Shown in pieces: positions 1 to 9,554 of a DNA stretch of 64,000 nt. This stretch comes from Geosiphon pyriformis (lineage: Eukaryota > Glomeromycota > Glomeromycetes > Archaeosporales > Geosiphonaceae): assembly GCA_016748015.1 (NCBI GenBank), contig JAAOMT010000790.1, positions 100,368 through 164,367 on the forward strand, given 5' to 3'. The translations under genes and the position numbers were made by a program. The notes below the pieces were generated by a model. It was not told where the DNA came from. It did no database searches and saw only the letters and a list, made by a program, of their open reading frames with translations. Each line of letters opens with the position of its first letter. Position 1 is the first letter of the stretch.

Positions 1-108
1 AGGGAAAAAGAAAGGGGAAGGAAGAAGAACCAACAACCAACAGCAACCCCACTTATAATTCCTATACTACACTCCACCAATCTATCTATCACCACCCAAA
101 ACTGATAT

Positions 109-961
109 GTGTCGATTATGGCAAAAAATTGTCGTCAATGAATGCTTGTTATGACAATAATAAGGAATACACTTTGGCAACAAAATTCTACTGCCACCCA
201 TGTATCATTGAATGTTTTGGAAGGCCAAAACAGATTGGAAAATGAGACAATGAACCATGCTTGGCTTGTGGAAAAACTCTTCTGGATAAAGGAATGTGGA
301 ATGACATTCCTGGACAAAGAGGAACATGTGATGAATTATATTAATACATGATTCTCATAAACGACTGGGTAAGGAAAGGAATGCCTATAGACACTGCCTG
401 GAGATGAGCCATCAAACGTCTGGATGGATGTTCACATGATGATAACAAAATCTGGCAAATGGCACTTACCAAAATCGAAGAAGCAACACCAGAAAAGATA
501 AAAACAATTAAAAATAACTTATCTGAACCTATAAAACTCGACTGGGATCCAGAACCAGTCATAAATCTTCTAGATCCAGAACAATTCTACAAACATTATT
601 AAGAACTAGCACCTATGAAAGAAAAGCAGGAGCAATACTTGGAAGAAATCAACACTCGACTATGTAATCACTGTTTGATTCCATGTGACTTTTAATATTG
701 TAATGAGTGTAACCTCATTTACAATCCACTACCATGCATGATCTACATGATCCCAGAGAAAAAAAACCAATCAGCAACTGTGCATCAGAATCAGAATCAA
801 TTTTCAATTCTGATTCAAACTCCAACAACAATGATGATGAAAATAATGGTTCCAGCTCTGCTCAAAATAGCAATGAAAATATCAATGATTCAGACTCTGA
901 TTTAAACTTCGAAATATATATTGTGTTTTTTGATCTATCTAAGAAGCAGGAACTCAAATAG
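109..961 (+). pseudogene. Cys-rich module of the element A polyprotein
   Basis: This stretch of pol lies between protease and dUTPase. It carries spaced cysteine pairs, best seen in element B: CxxCG, CC, YCxC, CLAC and a second cluster CxHC...CNxC. In A several cysteines have become Tyr (for example the CC pair reads CY), and there are internal stops and a frameshift near 765. After the second cluster comes a low-complexity Ser/Asn/Asp stretch (about 780-900). The Cys spacing suggests one or two zinc-binding folds, but I recognise no named domain. It is one continuous polyprotein segment with the dUTPase; a TAG at 959-961 stands where element B has Trp. Confidence 0.6.
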
Positions 962-985
962 TATAGTGACAATAATGATGGTATC

Positions 986-1792
986 ATGTTAAAATACATG
1001 CATGATACCAACACAGGATTTGATCTGAAATATCCAGAAAAAAAAGCCATCAAATTGGAACCAAATTTGTGCACATGTATTGATCTCAAAATAGCTCTGG
1101 AAATTCTAGCAACAACCATGGTTCAATTAGCATCTAGAAATAGCCTAGCAAAAAAAAGAATCAACATCAAAGAAGGAATGATTGATGCAGGATATGTAGA
1201 AAATATTATTGCTATGCTACAAAATGACTCTGAAAAAACTTATATCATAAAGCCAAATGAAAAGATAGCACAAGCAATATTTCTATCTTTGATAAAAATA
1301 GCTCAATTAGTGTTAGTGGGAAACAGAGAAGAATTAGGAATTACTGCTAGAGGGATACAAGGATTCGGATCAACAGGTAAAATAGACATACTAGTTAATA
1401 TGGCAGAGGAAGAGGTTATTAACAAAAGAGAAATTATCTCAATCCATCAATCAATTTCTATTCCACCATATGATCAGTATATGTTACCTATAAAAAGAGA
1501 AGTAAAGAATCAGGCTCAGTTGTTTGAAACAGAAGCCACCATTTGCGAATCAGAGGAGATTGGACTTACTAATCTCTACATATTAACCAAAAGCCCCAAA
1601 AACATCAAAATTCTCATCTACAACACAACCAAAAGTGTCATTGAAATACCAAAAGGAACTATTATTGGATATTTGACCACTAAAGTTGAGGATCAACCAC
1701 CAAATCACATTTCAGATTTTCCACAGCTTTGCAGATATGTGGACATTACATCACAAACCATCTATGGACAAAGTAAATATTATCTGCTTTAA
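986..1792 (+). pseudogene. dUTPase domain plus pre-RT linker of element A pol
   Basis: The open frame shows all five motifs of trimeric dUTPases in order. Motif 1 is TGFDLKYP (about 1016). Motif 2 is QLASRNSLA (about 1124). Motif 3 is GMIDAGY (about 1176), with the Asp expected to act as base. Motif 4 is NEKIAQAIF (about 1255). Motif 5 is ARGIQGFGSTG (about 1348), with the P-loop-like Gly residues and Phe. The family hydrolyses dUTP to dUMP and pyrophosphate and keeps uracil out of DNA. Residues after about 135 (IPIYN..IPKGTTIGYL-like) resemble the linker that precedes RT in gypsy elements. The frame is closed on the 5' side by a Trp-to-TAG change at 959-961, so the first Met here is not a true start. 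The domain itself looks intact. Confidence 0.85.
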
Positions 1793-1859
1793 CCAGAACA
1801 ATTAGAATAGATGAACATGAGGAATCTAGATCCACTTCAACAGATGCAACTCAAGATAT

Positions 1860-2600
1860 TACTCAACAATTTCAATGACATTTTTGCTAGCAAAAATGAA
1901 TTTGGCTGAACCAACATCATCTGGCATCAGATCAAGACTGGAGATACAATGCCAATTAAACAAAGAGCATACAGATTACCACCAGCTAGCCATGAGATCA
2001 TTTATCAAGAAATCAACCAGATGCTTGACAATAGGCTAATTCAGCCATCAATGAGTCTATGGTCATCACTAGTAGTACTAATCCATAAGAAGAATGGAAA
2101 AATTTGTTTTTGTGTAGACTACTAGAAACTTAATGAAGTAACAAAAGGTGATAGCTATCCAACTCCAAAGATCCAAAAACTATTCGATGCTTTTGGAGGA
2201 AATAAATGGTTTTCAATACTGGACTTAGATAGTGGTTACTGGCAAATAACCATGAATTCAGCCGACAAAGAAAAAACAGCATTCACTACAAGAGAAGAAA
2301 ATTTTGAGTTTGAAGTCATGCCATTTGGCTTGATGAATGCTCTAGCAACATTCCAATGGCTTATGGAAATTGTTTATACTGGATTACTATGGAAATTAGT
2401 AGTCATATACTTGGATAACACCAATGTGTTCTCAAAAACATTTGATAATCATTTGTATCATTTCCAACAAGTATTCAAAAGGCTAAGAAAAGCTGGATTG
2501 AAACTAAATGCAACCAAATGTTTCTTTGGAAAAACTGAACTCAAGTTTTTGGGACATGTGGTGAGCAAAAACAGATTCAGACAAGATCAAAATAGTTAAG
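1860..2600 (+). pseudogene. Reverse transcriptase domain, element A
   Basis: This is a gypsy-type RT. It shows a KKNGKICFCVDY block (about 2090), the motif A region FSILDLDSGYWQI (about 2212), MPFGLMNA..TFQ (about 2320), a motif C region reading YLDN instead of YLDD (about 2409) and the thumb sequence LKFLGHVVS (about 2540). The second catalytic Asp is changed to Asn, a G-to-A change. A TAG interrupts the frame at DY*KLN (about 2122), and a short deletion near 2575 shifts the frame before the connection domain. The enzyme should therefore be inactive. Confidence 0.9.
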
Positions 2601-2621
2601 AACTTTTTAGTACCAGCCAAC

Positions 2622-3200
2622 TTGTTAGAACTAAGGACATTTTTGGGATTCACAGACTACTATCACTGTTTCATCAAGGACTTTTCTAAACTAGCTCAGC
2701 CACTTCACCATCTACAAACCAAAAATGTAAAGTATGAATGGACTGAAGCTCAACAAGAAGCATTCAACACATTGAGAAGAAAGCTTATTCAAGCTCCAGT
2801 ATTAATGTATTCAGATTACAACAAACCATTTATCATTACTACTGATGCATCAGGTCAAGCATTGGAAGCAGTATTATCACAAAAAGAACTTGATGGAAGA
2901 GAGCATCCAGTAGCTTATGCCAGTAGAAGTTTAAGTCTAGCTGAAAAGAACTATAGAACTCTAGTACTGGAACACTTAGTAATCTATTGGACTGTCATCA
3001 AATAGAGAGAATACTTGAGCCAAAAGTTTGAAATATATATGGATCACAAAGGATTGACTTCAATTCAGAAACAAAAATTTGCAAACAATCATCATGCCAG
3101 ATGGAAAATAGAACTTTCACCATTCAATTATACAGTACATTATAAAAAAGAAAAAAACAATAGAAATGCCAATGGATTGTCGCAAATAAGACAAATTTAA
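2622..3200 (+). pseudogene. RNase H domain, element A
   Basis: RT connection and RNase H follow the RT. LRTFLGFTDYYHCFI is the start of the connection. The RNase H core begins at TTDASGQALEAVLSQ, continues through EHPVAYASRSLSLAEKNY, and includes the third acidic site YMDHKGL. It ends with the tail motif NANGLS, where active elements usually have NADALS (an Asp-to-Asn change). Trp in VIKW is replaced by TAG at 3002-3004, a G-to-A change when compared with element B. The linker 3201-3340 to the integrase is decayed. Confidence 0.88.
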
Positions 3201-3339
3201 AAACATTTCAACCCAAAAATATAACAAAAGATAAACACACAAAAATACCAACAACTCCAGCATTATATAAATACTCAATTATTCAAGGAGAAATTATCTC
3301 AAAAAGAACAAAACAACATAAAACAGCAATCAAAATATT

Positions 3340-4480
3340 TCATCAATCATCAAAATATACTTTACCAGAAAAACAGAAGAAATCCAAACCAACCAACCAG
3401 AGTAATTACAGAATCAAAAAAAGAAACAATATTGTTTAACATGCACTCAGATCCAACAGCAGGACATTTTCATAAAGAAGCAACCATAAAAAGAACCAGA
3501 AAAAGATACTATTGGTCATTAATGTATCCAAACATTATCCAATATGTTCAAAGTTGTAATGTTTATCAAAGAAGAGGTGAAACAAAACCCAGTGAACTAT
3601 TAAGACCAATCAAAGTAAGACAACCATTTGATTACATTGGAATTGACTTAGTTAGACCATTAACAATCACCAGTAGAGGCAACAAATATATTGCAGTAGC
3701 TATAGACTATCTCACAAAATGGCCAGAAGCAAAAGCCATTCAAAGAGCAGATGCAAAATCCATTGCTGAATTTGTCTATCAAGATTTGATATGTTGACAC
3801 AGATGTCCAAAAGAACTACTATTAGATCAAGAAACCCATTTGTGAATAAAACATTAACAAAATTAAGTCAGAGATTTGGGATAAAAAGACTATTATCATC
3901 ATCATATCATCCACAAACCAATAAACTAGTTGAAATATTCAATAGAACATTGTGTGAAGCAATCGCCAAAATCAGTCAAAAAAACCAAGATGAATGGAAT
4001 TTGTTTATACCATCAGTATTATTTGCTTATTGAACAATGAAACAAAATACTATACAAGCAATACCATTTGAATTAGTATATGGTAGAACAACAACATTAC
4101 CAGTTGAGATAAAGGTCAACACATATCCAACTGAGCCAATAACAGAAGCTAATTTCCAAGAAACATTGTTGAAAAGAACATATGACCTAATGAAAACACT
4201 AGAAAACAGATAACGAAAAGCAGCTGATAACATTCAAAAGTCTCAAAAAAAGCAAAAAAAACGACATGATAACCAATTACTAGATAAACCAGTTAAATTC
4301 AAGATTGAAGACAAAGTACTTTTACATTGTATCAAAGCAGAAAAACAATGAAATAGAAAATTTGACTCCAAATGAGACAGATCATTTCACATAAAAGAAA
4401 TTTTTGAAAATAGAGCTTATAAATTAAGATGGGACAATTAAATCTTAACCAAAGCAGCACATAGTAATTGACTGAAACTA
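3340..4480 (+). pseudogene. Integrase with GPY-like C-terminal tail, element A
   Basis: The domain inserts retroelement cDNA. The N-terminal zinc finger region carries HxxxxxGHFH, then SCNVYQ, where the last Cys is lost to Tyr. The catalytic core has the first Asp in YIGIDLV (about 3640), the second in LLLDQETHF (about 3813) and Glu in KLVEIFNRTL (about 3930), so the DDE triad is still visible. A TGA at 3796-3798 splits the core, and TGA, TAG and TAA codons break the tail. The tail (about 4280-4480) matches the GPY/F module (KVLLH..RKFD..FHIKEI..AYKLR). No chromodomain is visible after it. Confidence 0.88.
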
Positions 4481-4669
4481 TATCACCAAATAGCATCATC
4501 ATCCACCAATAACATTCCACAATTGGGAGTACAATGAATACTAGTTCAACCAGAAGAAATTTTATAAGATCTGAAACAATTATAATCATTGGACCAAACA
4601 TGTAAAATCAAATAATGAAAGAGTATATAAAGACACAATATACACAACAAAGGCAACCAAGAAAAAAAA

Positions 4670-5305
4670 ATGGAAATACCAAATCATATTCACATCATAG
4701 CTCAACAATTATTTCAGGCCTTAAGTCAACAATCTTTAGACATAAAAATTATCATTAACAACCAAACAATTTGCTATCGAAACACCAAAAAAAAGACAAA
4801 AAATACACCATATTAGTGGTTACCAAAAAATGATAAAAACTGGTCAGATAAAATAATAGAAAAAGTAAAGAACACTTTTGGAAAAATACCTATTATGGCA
4901 CCAACAGAAAAACTTACAAAAGAAAATTGGAAGCAATAGACAGAACAACTTTCAATATCATACTGTTACTACCAGTTAGGTCGAAAGTCAAATATTCAAG
5001 AGTTGTATATCAACAAATCCAAGAGGATATTTAACCAAAACATAATACAGCAAATTGAAGAATTTATTGGGAAAAAGATGAACTCAACACTACATGTGAG
5101 AACAATTTACCAACTGCACAATATATTTCAGAACTATCCAAAAATACTGTTACACTCTAACATGGAAACCATAACCATTAACCAATAGGGAAGAATGAAC
5201 AATATACAAGTAGAAGACATGAAAAATAAAGTTGAACAAACAATACTAGAAAAAAAAGTATTAGAGCTAATTCAGAATGAAGATTTTGATAGAGCTCAAT
5301 ATTAA
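4670..5305 (+). pseudogene. ORF3, conserved extra ORF downstream of integrase, element A
   Basis: This 211-codon frame starts at an ATG (MEIPNHIHIIAQQLFQ) and runs to a TAA that abuts the polypurine tract. Only three in-frame TAG codons interrupt it, with no net frameshift. The same frame is found at the same place in elements B, C and D, ending in FDxAQY-stop in each. It is Lys/Ile/Gln-rich and mostly predicted helical. I see no signal peptide and no membrane segment, so it does not look like an envelope gene. I do not recognise a family. Conservation of length and both ends in four copies argues for a real element-encoded protein of unknown role. Confidence 0.7.
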
Positions 5306-5319
5306 AAAAGAGGAGATAA
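5304..5319 (+). promoter_or_regulatory. Polypurine tract of element A
   Basis: The purine-rich run AAAAAAGAGGAGATAA lies immediately before the TGTTAC that opens the 3' LTR, which is where plus-strand synthesis is primed. The ORF3 stop codon overlaps its first bases. The same tract occurs before the 3' LTRs of B (39391-39404), C (45219-45233) and D (minus strand, 13725-13740). Confidence 0.8.
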
Positions 5320-6154
5320 TGTTACTCATAAAAAGAAAAACAGATATAAAAAGAATAGTAGACCAATGAGTGAATAGTATGTAGCACATGAGCACATTGC
5401 TCAGCAATATAGAACAATATTAGAAAACATGAGCAATGTGGAGTGATATTAGAAAATTAGAGTACATCACTTAGCAATATGAGCATTGCTCAAGAAATTA
5501 TAGCACATTGCTCAAGAATGTGAGTGATCTCGTAGAACATTAATTATGTATATATAGTGATAGCATTAGAAGTAAAAAGATAAGAATCTTTTAGTTAGAA
5601 ATTTTCCATCTACAAATATTAAATAAATAAATCATTCACTATCCAAATCCACTTTCCACTATCAACACTTTATGTTGATAGTAATTAATACTTAATCACA
5701 CTGGAACAATAGCTTTTAATCATGGCTATTGACAAGATATTAACGTGCACATTGCCTTGGCTCATTTTTTTATTTTTTTTTATTTTTTTCTTTCTTTGAT
5801 TTTTACTGTTGTATATTAACTGATTAAGGATTAAAGTGCTGAGTAATTGACATCATGGATAGCCTGGTAAAAGACCCAGAAATAAGAGTAAAATTATATA
5901 TATATTAATGAATAGCTTACCAGAAGGGCACAACTGCCAGAATAAACCAGCCACCAAGCTGAAAACAAAAATTGGAAACACAACTCACCAACCAACTACA
6001 TTATAATTGAATCTCTGTTCATTATACAAAAGACTCAACTCTAAAAACCTTCAGATACAACCAATGTACCAGTATCACCAGCATTGTCAAAATATTGAGC
6101 ACCAAGTTACGGATTTGTTATTTGATTTAAGATCCCAAATAATTATCTGTAATA
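5320..6154 (+). repeat. 3' LTR of element A (family I)
   Basis: The LTR begins TGTTACTCAT and ends GTAATA (GTAACA with C to T), length 835 bp. Its U3 carries repeated short near-palindromes built on GAGCAATGTGCTCA and TTGCTCAAG (about 5385-5520). These are followed by a TATA-like TATATATAG at 5549-5557. It is the same LTR family as those of C and D. The right flank is LINE L1 in frame. Confidence 0.92.
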
Positions 6155-6157
6155 GTA

Positions 6158-7465
6158 TTGATCAAAACAGCTTATAAAATCCTTTCCAAGATTCTTTCTG
6201 ATAGGATTTTTTTGGCATGCAGCACTTTTAATGTTTTTCATAGGGACAATTTTTCTGTTTTAAAGAGTATGTTGATTCAGTCTTCTATTTTTGCAGTTGG
6301 TTTAGTGGTTGAGGATACATTGGAAAAGAATCAAGAACTTTGGCTGGTTTTGTAGAATATGCAGAAAGCATACAATTCAGTTGGCTGAGAACATCTTGAG
6401 AAAAGTTTGGTTAGGATCAAGATGTGCGACAAGTTTATTCAGTTTTTTGGTAGTATTCATAAAAATTGTACCAACAGGGTGATGACAGACTTTGGGTTGA
6501 TGGATGGTTATTGTGTATATAATAGTTTGGACCAAGGAAAAAATTTTTCTCCTCTTCTGTGGTGTATATTTTATGATTCTTTACTGTGCAAAGTCAAAAA
6601 GCAGAAAAGCATGTGTGGTTATAGATTAAGTTCTCATTTTATTTCAAAAAATGGTTGTATTAAGTCCCAGACTGGACTTTCTTCTTTTTTTGCAGCTAGT
6701 GCTTTTGTTAATGATACAATTTGAGTTGGTAGTAGTCAGGCAGCTACTTAACATATTCTTGACATTGCTAGTGAATTTTTTTGGATAAATGACATTTTCA
6801 TTAATAATAATAAAACAGTGGCCATTCTCATCAATTGCAGAGTCAGTAATCTTTCTCTTTCTATCAGTGGCTTACCAATTTCTATTGCCAAAAAGGGTGA
6901 ATTTCATCGATATTTGGGTATTTTTCTTTCAACTAAAGGCCTATTAAGACCTAGTTTGGTAAAGGCAAATTTGGACATTTGTTTTTTTACCAATTTGGTC
7001 TTGACAAAAGCTGTCTCAGATAAGCAGTTCTTATATTTGGTATTAGCAGTTTTTTATCCTATAGTTAGTTATAGAATGCAGTTCAGCATTGTTCCTGTTG
7101 ATATGTGTAACAAATAGGATGCTTTGATTCATAAGAAATTGAAGCTTAAATCTGGCTTACTCCTCAATTTTTCTAGTGATACAATTTATCACCCCTTTTT
7201 TTATGGTTTGAAGTCTTTCTTTCAAGTTCAGTCTGAGAGCAAAGTGACTTCTCTTGTTAGTTTTGCAAACTTTAATGGTATTTTGGGTCGTTTGTTCTCT
7301 TACAGATCTTATGACTTGCAAGTTTTGTGCTGGCATCCTGTTTATTTTTTGAGTTCTCCTGTTCGTATTTGTGTTAGTGCTTCAAATAACTTTCTGGCAG
7401 GCATAGTTTGCATTCTTTTTGATTGTAATTTGTCCTTAGGTGGCTCTTTGGCCACTTTTTTTTGA
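6158..7465 (+). pseudogene. LINE L1 reverse transcriptase region
   Basis: All segments between 6158 and 7465 lie in one frame, separated only by stop codons. AYKILSKILSDRI opens an RT block. The catalytic FVDD box reads FVND just before 6721 (AFVNDTI), followed by a TGA where Trp is expected. The next blocks are LSISGLPISIAKKGEFHRYLGIFL and the LINE-typical post-RT region (VLAVFYPIVSYRMQF). At least four stops fit CAG to TAG, CAA to TAA or TGG to TGA. The Asp-to-Asn change means the RT is inactive. Confidence 0.88.
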
Positions 7466-7499
7466 TTTTATGGTGGGGTCCCTATGTTTTCTGTTCTGA

Positions 7500-8646
7500 A
7501 TGAGTCACAGTTTCTTAGGTTTTTTTTTTTCTCTAACAGTATGGTATTGTCTTTGTGGATCAACTTTGTGATCATCGTGGTTCTATCTTTAATTGACACA
7601 TCTTTAAGCATTGGAAGAGGTTAGACCCCCATGGCTTTGTTCCTAAGTGGTTTAGGCTTTCTGTTGCATTTTTTGATGGTAAAGGTTTCTCTCTTACTTG
7701 CCCCTCATTTTTGGATGGTGTTAGTTCTTTAAACATTTTTAAGTCTCATAATTTTGTTTCTGTCTGTAATCATCTTTTGCAAGCTGGTATTGACAGTTTG
7801 TTAATGTATACAGATGGGTCTCTTAGTGGTCTGAGCACAGCTAGCTGTAGAGCTGGTGCTGCCACTTTTTTTGAGGACATTGATTTGGGTTTGGGTATTG
7901 GTGTGTTAGGTTTGATGTTGTCTACTTTGGCGGAATTGCAGGCTATTGCTCTGGCTCTAAAGTGTGTCCCTTTACTGAGCTCTATTAAATTGTTTTTGGA
8001 TAGCCAATCTGCTCTGAATGTCTGTAGATCAGAATTGGGTCTGGTGTGTCCCAACTTTTATAATCAGTGTTGGGTGGAGCGTCATTATATTGTTAATGTT
8101 ATTTACAGTAAAAATCTGAGGGTCAGCTGGCATAAGGTTAAAGGTTACTCTGATGTTTTAGGGAATGAGCGCGCTAATGCAATTGCTGGTAATGCTTCTT
8201 TTTCTAGTTGGCATTTTTCTCCTCACTTGGGTGAATGCTTCATAATGACTAATGGTAGTGTTGTTTCAGGCAATTTCAGACACTTTGTCCATGATATTTA
8301 TTATTCCATTTGTTATATGCACTGGGAGGTTGGTTCTGATTCCAGGTTTTTGGCAGACAGTTTGCTTTCTGAAGTTGATTGGCTTCATTTATTTTTGGTT
8401 TGGCACCCTGACTTGCACATAACTGCTGGTTTCACCAGCAAACTCTTGGCTAATGCACATACTTATTTTATAAAAGCTTTACACCACTGGCTGCCAATTG
8501 CTATTCAGAAATGCCTTTATAATAGACTCTATCCAAGTGTTTTGTGCTTATATTGTGGTAATATGAAAATGTCAGATCATGTGTTTTCTTATAAGATTGA
8601 TGATTCTGCTCAACATCAGTTATTGAAATTTTATGTAGACTCCTAG
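7500..8646 (+). pseudogene. LINE L1 RNase H domain and C-terminal zinc-finger region
   Basis: After a frameshift near 7470-7700 the frame 7711-8646 is open. It encodes an RNase HI-like domain: YTDGSLSG (first Asp), TLAELQAIALAL (Glu), LFLDSQSAL (second Asp), then VKGYSDVLGNERANA, where the last Asp is Asn. Downstream is a WHPDLH block and the LINE C-terminal finger CLYCGNMKMSDHVFSY, in which the last Cys has become Tyr. RNase H in fungal LINEs helps remove the RNA template. Confidence 0.87.
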
Positions 8647-8655
8647 AAGGCAGTT

Positions 8656-9086
8656 TTGGTCTCTTTCATTTTTCTTCAGGCATATTACAACTGTTGTTAT
8701 CCTGTGTTTTTGACTTCTCTTTGTCCATGGCTCTTTATAAAAGTTTTGTTTTTAATGGTTGGTTTTACAAAGTGGTCACCATCTTTCAAGATTCCAAGAT
8801 TGCTGGTTTGGAGATTGTCAAATTTGTGTACTCTTTTAGTCTCACTTTTAGAAGTGATGTCTGGTCAGTTTGTGCTAAACATTGTGCTTATATGGAGAAG
8901 AAAGAGTTGATTTCTCTTAATGGCTTGGTCCTCGTCTCAGTTTCTGGTTTGGCCTCAAGGTTGTCAGCTAAGATGATCAAATTGCTTGGCATTGCCAATG
9001 CTTTTGGTGTTTGTTTTGGCTTTTGCAAATTTTGTTTGTTTTTTTTAGGCATAGGTAATTTAGTTTCAGTTCACATAGCTGCATAG
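8656..9086 (+). pseudogene. LINE L1 ORF2 C-terminus
   Basis: This is the last stretch of ORF2, in two overlapping frames because of a small frameshift around 8850-8900. It includes ALYKSFVFNGWFYK and the conserved end block HCAYMEKKELISLNG..VSGLASRLSA, ending VSVHIAA then TAG at 9084-9086. The same C-terminus is present in L4, L6 and, more distantly, L7 and L8. Confidence 0.85.
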
Positions 9087-9215
9087 TGTTGTTCTGATTG
9101 GTCTGAATAGCTGGTCACATGTAGAAAATACATGATTCATGCCTAGTATAGATTATTTTTTTGATGTATAGCACTAGGTAGTATTTAGATCTCACTTGTA
9201 AAGCAAATAATAAAA
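9087..9215 (+). promoter_or_regulatory. LINE L1 3' UTR with hairpin and A-rich tail
   Basis: This is the conserved LINE 3' UTR: a GGTCTGA..CTGGTCA block, a CATGATTCATG hairpin at 9131-9141, then GTATAGCACTAGGTAGT and a tail of TAA/A. Its copies sit after the ORF2 stop in L1, L4, L5, L6 and L7, with weaker versions in L2 and L8. LINE RTs often recognise such 3' ends during target-primed reverse transcription. Confidence 0.7.
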
Positions 9216-9554
9216 AAAAAAAGTAATATAAAAAAATAATCTAAATAAAACATTTTGTTTTAAAAATTATTTTAAAAAATTATGTAATTTTTAATCTATA
9301 TATATAATATAAAACAAATAATATAAATTAATTTTATATAATAAAACTATATAATATTTATATTATCTAAAATATTATATAATACTTGAAATAATTATAC
9401 AAATATAATATATAAATAATAATTATATAATTTGACCAGTTTTATTTTGTATAATTGTTGTTTTTTTTTATACAATTGTATTTTTTTTTGTGTAATATTT
9501 ATGTTTTTATGCAATAAATAAATTCAAAAAGCCAGTTTTATTAAAAATAAAAAC
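9216..9554. other. AT-rich spacer
   Basis: Nearly pure A/T between the tails of two opposed LINEs. I see no gene and no clear repeat. Confidence 0.6.

Larger units (their letters stand above)
1..6154 (+). mobile_element. Ty3/gypsy LTR retrotransposon, element A (5' end outside window)
   Basis: This is the 3' portion of a gypsy-type element. In order it holds the Cys-rich module, dUTPase domain, reverse transcriptase, RNase H, integrase, ORF3, polypurine tract and 3' LTR. Position 1 corresponds to about 34255 of element B, so gag, protease and the 5' LTR lie upstream of the window. The reading frame is broken by several stops and at least two frameshifts. The 3' LTR joins directly to LINE L1 at 6155, within that LINE's RT domain, so A landed in an older LINE. 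The target duplication cannot be checked because the other flank is missing. Confidence 0.93.
6155..9215 (+). mobile_element. LINE copy L1 (3' two thirds of ORF2 and 3' UTR)
   Basis: This is a non-LTR retrotransposon whose 5' side is cut by element A. It keeps most of RT, an RNase H domain, the C-terminal zinc-finger region, a conserved 3' UTR and a short A-rich/TAA tail. Codon frames are broken by transitions and two frameshifts. It lies tail-to-tail with L2, separated by about 340 bp of AT-rich DNA. The protein family resembles LINE polyproteins I remember from Rhizophagus and relatives. Confidence 0.9.

Noticed and set aside
4480-4670. Chromodomain after integrase
   Set aside because: No aromatic cage pattern or chromo-like sequence follows the GPY module; ORF3 starts soon after.
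4670-5305. ORF3 as an envelope gene
   Set aside because: It has the position but no signal peptide, no hydrophobic membrane segment and no Cys pattern of a surface protein.
5385-5520. CRISPR-like array in the LTR (repeated GAGCAATGTG units)
   Set aside because: Units are irregular, overlapping palindromes with no constant spacer length, in a eukaryotic LTR U3.
6149-6160. Target duplication for element A
   Set aside because: Only one flank is in the window, so it cannot be tested.
7770-8054. 94-codon minus-strand frame in LINE L1
   Set aside because: Antisense of the RNase H domain.
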